NCBI RefSeq assembly: GCF_008692785.1
Contig: NZ_VXJV01000001.1
Coordinates: 248,001-312,000, forward strand
Direction: 5' to 3'
Origin: Salmonella enterica subsp. diarizonae
Lineage (GTDB): Bacteria > Pseudomonadota > Gammaproteobacteria > Enterobacterales > Enterobacteriaceae
Length of the DNA stretch: 64,000 bases
Positions 1 through 10,185 of the stretch are shown piece after piece (within the stretch, counting starts at the first letter, position 1; each line of letters opens with the position of its first letter). Both the position numbers and the translations under genes were made by a program. The notes under the pieces are model-generated. The model was not told where the DNA came from, did not search any database, and saw only the letters and a list, made by a program, of their open reading frames with translations.

Positions 1-1162
1 CAGGACGATATTCTCCTAAGTCAATGAAAAGCTGGAGCTCTTCCAGACGCGTCATTAATTTACGCACGGAAGACGCCTGCTCAGCATGTGTCGGCGTCGT
101 GACTTGTCCAAAAACACGGCTTACGCTTTTCAGTACATCGATTGCCGGGTAATGCCCCTGCCCGGCCAGCTTTCTACTCAGATACAGGTGGCCGTCAAGA
201 ATAGAGCGAATTTCATCCGCCATCGGGTCAGCCTCTTCCTCGCTTTCCAGCAACACCGTATAAAAGGCAGTGATGCTTCCATCTCTGGTCGCCCCAGGGC
301 GCTCCAGCAAACGGGGCAAATTATCAAATACGGAGGCCGGATAACCGCGACGGGCCGGGCGCTCCCCTGACGCCAGAGCCACGTCTCGCAAAGCGCGCGC
401 ATAACGGGTCATAGAGTCGATAAAAAGCACGACCCGTTTTCCCTGGTCGCGAAAATATTCCGCTACGGTTGTTGCCAGTTGCGCCGCATTGCAGCGATCC
501 ACCGAGGGAAAATCGGAGGTAGCAAAAACCAGCACGCATTTTTCTTTCTTATGCGAGGCGCGCAACATATCCACGAATTCAGTGACCTCACGGCCTCGTT
601 CACCGATAAGACCGATAACAAAGACATCCGCCTCCGTTTGCTCGATCAGCATATGCATCAGCATGGTCTTACCGCATCCTGCGGAGGCAAAAATGCCCAT
701 CCGCTGACCTACGCCACAGGTCAATAACCCGTCAATCGCGCGCACGCCGGTAATCAGCGGTTCATGGACGCCAACGCGCGAAGCGTAAGAAGGCGGTGCG
801 ACATCAATAACGCGTTCTTCACTAATCGGCGCCACTTCAGAGGTAAAACGCTCAACGATTTTCCCCGTCGGGTCCAACACCGCGCCTAATACCGAATATC
901 CCACCCACGCCGATAACGCGCGTCCAGTGGGATAAAGCACGACATCACGGGTCAGTCCCTGTGCATTGCCGATAAGGCTCAGCACGGTGCGTTCCCGCTG
1001 TAAGCCAACCACCTGCGCACGCGCGACGACCTGTTTTTGATGCCAGCCACGGCGTATTTCACACAGCTCGCCAATGGCCACATCGCGCAATTCCGCCTCA
1101 ATGATTGGGCCCGTTATTTTTTGTGGGTAGGCCAGATATTGCAGTAAACGAGGTGTTTTCAT
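1..1162 (-). CDS. invC: InvC (SpaL), SPI-1 type III secretion ATPase, C-terminus beyond window
   Basis: Cytoplasmic ATPase of the SPI-1 injectisome that strips chaperones from effectors and unfolds them for export. The minus-strand frame opens with ATG at 1160-1162 ([16 protein letters not shown]) and stays open to the window edge, giving 387 codons. The family is about 431 residues, so roughly 44 C-terminal residues are missing. A P-loop of the F1/FliI type (ASAGCGKT) is encoded around 670-690, near residue 160. The start codon overlaps the invB stop as ATGA (1159-1162), which indicates translational coupling. It is the last gene visible in the invF-G-E-A-B-C order. Identification is firm; only the end is unseen. 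Confidence 0.97.
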   Translation of the reverse strand, partial: MKTPRLLQYLAYPQKITGPIIEAELRDVAIGELCEIRRGWHQKQVVARAQVVGLQRERTVLSLIGNAQGLTRDVVLYPTGRALSAWVGYSVLGAVLDPTGKIVERFTSEVAPISEERVIDVAPPSYASRVGVHEPLITGVRAIDGLLTCGVGQRMGIFASAGCGKTMLMHMLIEQTEADVFVIGLIGERGREVTEFVDMLRASHKKEKCVLVFATSDFPSVDRCNAAQLATTVAEYFRDQGKRVVLFIDSMTRYARALRDVALASGERPARRGYPASVFDNLPRLLERPGATRDGSITAFYTVLLESEEEADPMADEIRSILDGHLYLSRKLAGQGHYPAIDVLKSVSRVFGQVTTPTHAEQASSVRKLMTRLEELQLFIDLGEYRP

Positions 1163-1566
1163 CTCATTAGCGACCGACTAAAAACTTCCAGATGGTTGTA
1201 AAATCCATTCAAGGCATTAGAGAACTTTTCACCGTCAGATAAAAAATCCGGATGCACTAAGGCCTTAAGCGTTAGTTCCCCATTCTGTTCCCCTAATAGC
1301 AATTGTCCGCCGCGGACAAACTGGCATCCTTCCATTATGGTCATTAAGATTTCATAGGCCCGCTGTTGTAATACCACCATGCTATCAGCACCCAATTGCG
1401 CCCAGATCCATACATCTTCGTCCTTGACGCTGATACAGATACTGGGCAAGGCAAATAAATCCAGAACAATTGTCGAATGACTATCTATCCCTCCAATTAG
1501 CGAAGGATCGCAACCACTTACTTCCAGTGCAGAACGAACTAATTCAGCGATATCAAAATGTTGCAT
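1159..1566 (-). CDS. invB: InvB (SpaK), SPI-1 effector chaperone
   Basis: Small class IB type III secretion chaperone. In the known system it binds effectors such as SipA, SopA, SopE and SopE2 and brings them to the secretion ATPase. The 135 residues match the InvB length, beginning [20 protein letters not shown], and are acidic with the alternating pattern of the CesT/Spa15 fold. It lies between invA (23 bp upstream) and invC (4-bp overlap downstream), the conserved order. A purine-rich AAGGAAAAGATCT ribosome site precedes the ATG. No damage is seen. Confidence 0.96.
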   Translation of the reverse strand: MQHFDIAELVRSALEVSGCDPSLIGGIDSHSTIVLDLFALPSICISVKDEDVWIWAQLGADSMVVLQQRAYEILMTIMEGCQFVRGGQLLLGEQNGELTLKALVHPDFLSDGEKFSNALNGFYNHLEVFSRSLMR

Positions 1567-1589
1567 AGATCTTTTCCTTAATTAAACCC

Positions 1590-3647
1590 TTATATTGTTT
1601 TTATAACATTCACTGACTTGCTATCTGCTATCTCACCGAAAGATAAAACTTCCAGATCCGGAAAACGACCTTCAATCATTTTCTTAATAAATCGACGGAC
1701 ATCGACAGACGTAAGGAGGACAAGGTCTTTATGTGCAATCAATAAATCATCCAGCTTAAGTGTAATGAGATCCATCAAATTAGCGGAGGCTTCCGGGTCA
1801 AGGCTGAGGAAGGTACTGCCAGAGGTCTGACGGATCCCTTTGCGAATAACATCCTCAACTTCAGCAGATACCATTACTGCTCGTAATTCACCGCCATTGG
1901 CGAATTTATGGCAGATATAACGCGCCATTGCTCCACGAATATGTTCCACAAGGTTAATGACGTCTTTTTCTCTTGGTGCCCACAATGCGAGCGCTTCCAT
2001 AATTAATTTCATATTACGCACGGAAACACGTTCGCTTAGCAAACGCTGCAAAACTTCAGATATACGTTGCACCGTGGCATGTCTGAGCACTTCTTTAAGT
2101 AAATCAGGAAATTTCGCCTCCAACTGATCCAGCATATATTTTGTTTCCTGAATACCGAAATATTCATTGACGTTGCGCGCCAGCATCACCGCCAGACAAT
2201 GGTAAAGCTCGTCAAGCGCGTTCCGCAGCACATACCCAAGCTCCCGGAGTTTCTCCCCTTCCTCATGCGTTACCCAGAAGTACTGACTACTCCCTTGCTG
2301 ATGGGTTGTTGGATTAATGCCAAAGGAAGCGACTTCATCGGAATAATTTACCACTTGCATCAAATCAAAATAGACCGTAAATTGTTCAACACGGATCTCA
2401 TTAATCAACAATACGATGTTGTTATCGTCCAGGCCCTCACCATCGCGTAACAATACTTCCGGCAGGCGCACGCCATAATCAATAAAGAACTGACTACGTA
2501 GACGATCCGCAAGCTGAGCTTTTTCCAAATCTTCACGTCGGCTCTTCGGCACAAGTAATATCAACGGTACGGTCTCTGTAGAGACTTTATCGAGATCGCC
2601 AATCAGTCCTAACGACGTCCCTTCTTTTTCCTCAATACTGAGCGGCTGCTCGCCTTTGCTGGTTTTAGGCTTGATTGCGCTACGTTTTGCTTCACGGAAT
2701 TTAAAATAGAAGAGTACGCTTAAAACTACCGACAAAATAACAAAAACCGGCAGCGGGAATCCCGGCAGAGTCCCCATTGAAATGGTCAGAATAGCCGTAA
2801 CAACCAATACAAATGGGTTGTTCAACAGCTGCGTCATAATATTCCGCCCCATATTATCGCTATCGCCATTTACGCGAGTAACGATAAAACCGGCACTAAT
2901 CGCAATTAACAGTGCAGGGATCTGGGCGACAAGACCATCACCGATGGTCAGCATAGTATAAGTAGACAGCGCGGAGGATAAATCCATACCATGGCGGGTC
3001 ATCCCCACCGAAATACCGCCAATAAAGTTCACAAAGATGATAATGATGCCGGCAATGGCGTCACCTTTAATAAACTTCATCGCACCGTCAAAGGAACCGT
3101 AAAGCTGGCTTTCCCTTTCCAGTACGCTTCGCCGTTCGCGCGCGGCATCAGCATCAATAATACCGGCCTTCAAATCGGCATCGATACTCATCTGCTTACC
3201 GGGCATACCATCCAGAGAAAAACGAGCTGCGACTTCCGCAACGCGTTCTGAACCTTTGGTAATAACGATAAACTGGACCACGGTGACAATAGAGAAAACA
3301 ACAAAACCCACTGCCAGGCTATCGCCAATAACGAATTGCCCGAACGTGGCAATAATTTCCCCAGCATCGGCTTCAATCAAGATAAGACGGCTGGTACTGA
3401 TTGATAATGCCAGACGAAAGAGCGTGGTAATTAACAGTACCGCAGGGAACGTTGAAAAACTGAGGATTCTGTCAATGTAGAACGACCCCATAAACACCAA
3501 TATCGCCAGTACGATATTCAGCGCGATCAGGAAATCAACCAGATAGGTAGGTAATGGAATGACGAACATAGAAATGATCATCACCATTAGTACCAGAATC
3601 AGTAATTCAGGTCGTAAACGAGCACTGTTAAGTAGAGAAAGCAGCAC
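1590..3647 (-). CDS. invA: InvA, SPI-1 export gate protein (FlhA/SctV family)
   Basis: Inner-membrane export gate of the SPI-1 secretion system. The N-terminal half (about residues 1-330) holds around eight hydrophobic helices; the C-terminal half is the cytoplasmic ring-forming domain that docks chaperone-effector complexes. The 685 residues equal the known InvA length. The start is GTG at 3645-3647, preceded by AGGATAC, rather than ATG. The FHIPEP signature region lies in the first cytoplasmic loop (around residues 140-200, with RFSLDGMPGKQMSID). The gene is 24 bp downstream of invE. It is the usual diagnostic PCR target for Salmonella; this allele differs from the standard forward primer at two positions (see findings). 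Confidence 0.98.
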   Translation of the reverse strand: MLLSLLNSARLRPELLILVLMVMIISMFVIPLPTYLVDFLIALNIVLAILVFMGSFYIDRILSFSTFPAVLLITTLFRLALSISTSRLILIEADAGEIIATFGQFVIGDSLAVGFVVFSIVTVVQFIVITKGSERVAEVAARFSLDGMPGKQMSIDADLKAGIIDADAARERRSVLERESQLYGSFDGAMKFIKGDAIAGIIIIFVNFIGGISVGMTRHGMDLSSALSTYTMLTIGDGLVAQIPALLIAISAGFIVTRVNGDSDNMGRNIMTQLLNNPFVLVVTAILTISMGTLPGFPLPVFVILSVVLSVLFYFKFREAKRSAIKPKTSKGEQPLSIEEKEGTSLGLIGDLDKVSTETVPLILLVPKSRREDLEKAQLADRLRSQFFIDYGVRLPEVLLRDGEGLDDNNIVLLINEIRVEQFTVYFDLMQVVNYSDEVASFGINPTTHQQGSSQYFWVTHEEGEKLRELGYVLRNALDELYHCLAVMLARNVNEYFGIQETKYMLDQLEAKFPDLLKEVLRHATVQRISEVLQRLLSERVSVRNMKLIMEALALWAPREKDVINLVEHIRGAMARYICHKFANGGELRAVMVSAEVEDVIRKGIRQTSGSTFLSLDPEASANLMDLITLKLDDLLIAHKDLVLLTSVDVRRFIKKMIEGRFPDLEVLSFGEIADSKSVNVIKTI

Positions 3648-3671
3648 TATAGGTATCCTGTTAATATTAAA

Positions 3672-6474
<2,803 letters not shown>

Positions 6475-6478
<4 letters not shown>

Positions 6479-7224
6479 TTGTCTGCCAATTGAATAATAT
6501 TTGATAATTTCCGCGGCGAAACGCCGATCAGCTCTTTGATTTCATTAGAAAAATGTGAAGGCGATGAGTAACCATTATTGACAGCTAATTGGGTGATATT
6601 CTCGTGTCCTTCTACGCTATCCAGCAGTGATTGCGCCATACGCCAGTTTCGTAATTCACTCTTCGCTTTTCCGCCTAACGCCCTGCTGCACAAACGACGA
6701 AAATGGGTATAAGAAACACCATAGTCTTCTCCTAACATTCTCATCGTGCTGCCGCTTGTTGACTGGGCGAGTAAATAACCGACCAACCAGTAACTCTCAC
6801 TTTTTCGTAAAAGCGTTAATACCTTGCTGAAAGCCGGAGAGGGCGTAATAATTTGCTGTAAAAACCAGTACTCGCAGCGTTTACGATCTTGCCAAATAGC
6901 GCGAAACTCAGGACTCAGCAAAACCCATTTATCGGGTTCAGCGTATGTCGTATCCATCAGTCCTGCGCCATCAATAAACGCCAGTAATTTGCTGAGTACT
7001 TCAATTTTTAACGGTCGAAAAATCAGATCTCCTGATACTGGTGCGACAACCGCCTGCTCGATAAAAAGCAGCGCGCCTTCCTGAACCAGGCAGCTTTCAT
7101 TGTGTTGGCCTTCAGAAAATGACATATGCAGCCTTTGCGCAGAACACGTCTGCATAAACCATGCTTCCGGGCTGCGGATTCTCCGCTTCTCTCCTTCTTT
7201 GAGTACTTCCTGTGTATTTAGCAT
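6475..7224 (-). CDS. invF: InvF, AraC-family activator of SPI-1 effector genes
   Basis: AraC/XylS-type regulator that, with the chaperone SicA as co-activator, turns on sic/sip and effector genes. The C-terminal DNA-binding domain has two helix-turn-helix segments (around MRMLGEDYGVSYTHFRRLCS and ITQLAVNNGYSSPSHFSNEI) ending in GVSPRKLSNI. Three in-frame starts exist: GTG at 7236 (253 aa), ATG at 7224 (249 aa, the usual annotation) and ATG at 7125 (216 aa, the originally described form, MSFSEGQ). None has a clear Shine-Dalgarno. The gene leads the inv operon and diverges from invH. Confidence 0.95.
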
Positions 7225-7581
7225 AGTTGTCAGCACCAGTTGAAAATCATTTTAGTATGTAAACAATACCGGGAGCGAGTGACAAAATCCTGATGCAATC
7301 ATTATGAATCTGATGCCACCCGCTAATTAAATTGACCAGCTCGTACGACACCTTATTATTTAAAATAGAAAATCAGCTCAGAGTATATAAATTCTGGCCT
7401 ATTATTTCATAGCAGTAAAAAATCAGATAATGTCACCGGCATAGAGAATTAACTGTTTATATCAAGAATTTTTTTTGCTAGCATTCCTGAAAGGCATATT
7501 CCCCTTATAACTGTTGTCAGATAACGTTCTGACAGTTGTATTAAAACATTAAGCATCATTCTTCTGTAGCAGGAGTATAAT
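7225..7581. promoter_or_regulatory. invF-invH divergent promoter region
   Basis: This AT-rich gap separates the divergent invF operon and invH. In S. Typhimurium the invF promoters here respond to HilA and to HilD; I infer the same for this strain but did not locate binding sites with confidence. No ORF of note lies in it. Confidence 0.6.
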
Positions 7582-8025
7582 ATGAACAAAATTTATAGTT
7601 GTCTTCCTATCTTTTTACTGATCGGCTGTGCCCAGGTACCTCTCCCTATCTCCGGGAGTAAACCTGTACAACAGACTGGCGCTCAAAAGGAGCAACAGGC
7701 CAGTGCAAATAGTATTGATGAGTGTCTGTCTCTTCCGTATGTACCGTCAGACCTTGCGAAGAATAAAACATTATCAAATCAGAACGCTGATAATTCCGCA
7801 TCAAAAAATAACACAATCAGCTCAAGCGTTTTTTGCGAAAAATATAAACAAACCAAAGAGCAGGCGTTCACCTTCTTCCAGGAACATCCACAATATATGC
7901 GTTCGAAAGAAGATGAAGAGCAACTGATGACCGAATTTAAAAAAGTTCTGCTCGAACCCGGGAATAAGAATTTAAGCATATATCAAACGTTACTTGTTGC
8001 CCATGAAAGGCTGCAAGCCTTATAA
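7582..8025 (+). CDS. invH: InvH, SPI-1 outer-membrane lipoprotein pilotin
   Basis: Pilotin that drives outer-membrane insertion of the InvG secretin. It has a lipoprotein signal with lipobox LIGC (Cys at about 16: MNKIYSCLPIFLLIGC), then a Ser/Asn/Gln-rich linker and a helical C-terminal domain (about 85-147). The length of 147 residues equals the family. An AGGAG ribosome site sits 7 bp before the ATG. It is transcribed away from the invF operon and marks the right edge of the conserved SPI-1 genes. Some N-terminal residues differ from the LT2 protein as I recall it; the C-terminal half is nearly invariant. Confidence 0.96.
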   Translation: MNKIYSCLPIFLLIGCAQVPLPISGSKPVQQTGAQKEQQASANSIDECLSLPYVPSDLAKNKTLSNQNADNSASKNNTISSSVFCEKYKQTKEQAFTFFQEHPQYMRSKEDEEQLMTEFKKVLLEPGNKNLSIYQTLLVAHERLQAL

Positions 8026-8616
8026 TGTCATACGACCTTTGGCTGAACTCATCATGACATAATTAAGACTACATTTTGCATTGCCACCTAATATCAATAT
8101 AACTATTATAGTTGTGGTCACTTTTACGGTTGGCCACTTGTCTCTTACGTTGCATTTATCAAACTGTTTTTTGATACAGCAGCGCCTCGCTGCTGCTTTT
8201 TTATTTGTGATAAAGAACTGCTTTCCCAAACCCGGGAAAATAGCCGAAACTTATACTGACAATCTATTGTCTGGTATATCGCGGTAAACTGACATCCCCC
8301 TCTTTCCCCGCATGTTCGCATTCTTGCGATACCCCATCCACTTTTTGCGGATAACGTTCTTTTTACCTGTGACAGCGTATTGGCTACTAGGCTAGTATAG
8401 CGGCAGAAACGTCTCGATGCCTGAAGCGCCCGATAAATCCCATTTTAGCTGATGATATGGTTGCCTTAATTTGTGGGGTTTATCCTTTTGCCAACGTCAA
8501 AGGTCCAGGCCGTGTCGGCAAGTCTGACCCGCCCCTCCTTTTATGCAATATATGAGACATAAAGCCAGAATGAATAAAATTTGTTTAAAATTCAAATGAT
8601 TAATAAGCATACGTCT
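8026..8616. other. Intergenic region between invH and the displaced mutS 5' end
   Basis: About 590 bp without a convincing gene. Apart from the invH terminator it contains moderately GC-rich sequence (about 8280-8540) unlike the AT-rich island to the right. If the attL model is right, the part next to 8616 is the original upstream region of mutS, including its old promoter. I did not identify a clear -35/-10 pair. Confidence 0.5.
8177..8202 (+). terminator. Terminator 3' of invH
   Basis: CAGCAGCG (8177-8184), loop CCT, CGCTGCTG (8188-8195), then CTTTTTT. This is a perfect 8-bp GC-rich stem with a T-run on the plus strand, about 150 bp after the invH stop. Confidence 0.8.
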
Positions 8617-8751
8617 ATGACTGACATTAAAAACCTGGATTTACACACGCCGATGATGCAGAAGTATCTGAGTATATTAATTAACATATTGAAAAACAAA
8701 ATATTAATAAAACAATATTCTATTAATATACATATAGTATACATAATTTAG
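8617..8751 (+). pseudogene. Displaced 5' end of mutS at the left border of the island
   Basis: An ATG at 8617 begins MTDIKNLDLHTPMMQKYL, which matches the conserved MutS N-terminus (HTPMMQQYL in the working gene at 21153-21182). Similarity stops right after this motif: the next codons are AT-rich and the frame ends at TAG 8749-8751 (44 codons in all). The matching DNA is 8648-8671 against 21160-21183. I read this as the original start of mutS, cut off when the element integrated within codons 13-18. It could still be translated into a short useless peptide. Confidence 0.75.
8653..8669 (+). repeat. Candidate attL core (imperfect 17-bp direct repeat)
   Basis: ATGATGCAG (8653-8661) then AGTATCT (8663-8669), separated by one base. 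The same two blocks with a different middle base occur at 21165-21181 inside mutS. The pair bounds 12,512 bp. The sequence turns sharply AT-rich to its right, as expected at an island edge. Confidence 0.65.
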
Positions 8752-8851
8752 ATTCTTGCTGTTTCTTCTCAGAAGTGCTTTTTCCTTCATTCCTAACCAA
8801 GTTATGTCTTTGATAGAAGGCAAAACAAATTAACCTCAAAGAGAGTACAAA

Positions 8852-9592
8852 GTGGCAAAAATTAGTTTTCAACTTGCTCCGGTATGGGATGCAGTCATGT
8901 CAGTCTATGACATCGACATGCTGGTAAAACATACAGAATCATCGATTATTGCAGCTATCAATGATGTTAAAAAAACCGGAGCGGTAAGCTGTCATGTTGT
9001 TGAAGGCGATTATGATGAACAACATAGCTACTACCATGAAACTTATTATTATTTGAGCACATCAGGAGATTCAGAACAGGAGGTAATAGATGAATATTCT
9101 CACTTAATATCACAAATGTACAGACGATCAGCATTTATGAATATTTTTGGTCTATTTGAATATCGCATGAATAGATGCAGAGAACTCATGATTGATATCT
9201 CAAAAAAGTCAGAAAGCAAAAAAATATCTGAGCAAGGAATATTACAAAAAACACACTGGATGCTTTCCAAAGTTATAAATAACAATGTAGATAGAGCAGT
9301 CAACGATGTAGACTATCTAAGAGTAATTAGAAATTACATTACTCATAACAACGGTCATTTACCCGACTTTCATAAAACACTAAAAAAACAAAGTAGGAAA
9401 ACCAAAAAAGAAAAGTTGATGCTTAAATCAGTAAAGAAAGCAACAGAAGCTGGAGTCCTACAAGTTAATCAGTTTAACGACATTATTCTCAATGAAAATT
9501 TCCTTCCATTTGTAGTAAATGAATTTGGTCGTTATTCAAATAAAATAAAAGAATCAATTATAGATTATAATAAAAGAACGGAATCTGCTTGA
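8852..9592 (+). CDS. HEPN-like protein of unknown function, possible defence RNase
   Basis: I do not recognise this 246-residue protein by name. It starts with GTG after AAAGAGAG. The central part is helical and contains R160-N-Y-I-T-H165, which fits the R-X4-6-H signature of HEPN domains, many of which are RNases in toxin-antitoxin or abortive infection systems. The C-terminal third is Lys-rich. It is the first gene inside the left border, on the opposite strand from the NACHT gene whose 3' end it faces. A hairpin at 9616-9645 follows it. HEPN assignment rests on one motif plus helical character, so it is tentative; the coding call itself is good. Confidence 0.75.
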   Translation: MAKISFQLAPVWDAVMSVYDIDMLVKHTESSIIAAINDVKKTGAVSCHVVEGDYDEQHSYYHETYYYLSTSGDSEQEVIDEYSHLISQMYRRSAFMNIFGLFEYRMNRCRELMIDISKKSESKKISEQGILQKTHWMLSKVINNNVDRAVNDVDYLRVIRNYITHNNGHLPDFHKTLKKQSRKTKKEKLMLKSVKKATEAGVLQVNQFNDIILNENFLPFVVNEFGRYSNKIKESIIDYNKRTESA

Positions 9593-9615
9593 TCATTGCA
9601 TTCATATAACATGAC

Positions 9616-9650
9616 GAAAGGCCACTTATTTTTAAGTAGCCTTTCCAATA
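9616..9650 (+). terminator. Hairpin 3' of the HEPN-like gene
   Basis: GAAAGGC-C-ACTTA pairs with TAAGT-AGCCTTTC across a short T-rich loop at 9616-9645. It lies 24 bp after the stop codon. No long T-run follows, so termination efficiency is uncertain. Confidence 0.55.
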
Positions 9651-10185
9651 TCCCCAGATATGGGGCAAGTAGTATATTAACTGCACATAGTGCAGGAGAC
9701 GTATGACATAAAAACTTTTCTTATGGCATATTTTATATTTATCTCATATTTTATTTATGTCAATAGGTCCTGATTAAATATTTTTATAATAATTAATCGA
9801 CAGCTTAATATTATAGCTTCGCTTGTGCAAGCGAAGCTCCTATTGTTCTTTAATGAATAATGCCAATTATAAGAGAAGCAAGGGCTAACTCTGCGAAGCT
9901 ACTGCGTATGCTTCTTCGGGTTGACCTTGCTTTTCCGCCCTTTGGTTAGAAAAGAAAAAAGAACTCAAAGAGCTTAACTATGACTTATATATTCAACATA
10001 TTTAAGGTATGTCGTCATATGTAGCCAACTATGCGGTCTATATTACTAATCAAATCTTAAAAACTTTAATTAACTTAAGCCCGACAAAGTAACGATAAAA
10101 AATAATAATTTTTCTATTTTATATATACATAGAAGAAGGAGAGTAATACCCTCCTTTTATTATTGCATTACGAACAAGAAGAATT
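9651..10185. other. Structured AT-rich intergenic region between HEPN-like and NACHT genes
   Basis: No gene is seen. It holds a perfect 24-bp inverted repeat at 9815-9838 (AGCTTCGCTTG, TG, CAAGCGAAGCT), a more complex fold at about 9880-9955 (AGCAAGG with CCTTGCT, and an inner GAAGC/GCTTC hairpin), and AAGGAG/CTCCTT at 10136-10156 followed by a T-rich stretch on the plus strand. The spacing would suit a small structured RNA on the plus strand ending near 10165, or a regulatory or transfer site. There is no promoter evidence. Confidence 0.4.

Noticed and set aside
8026-8616. Remnant of LT2-type genes between invH and mutS
   Set aside because: No frame here resembles pphB or other genes I recall from that interval; only terminator and non-coding sequence are seen.
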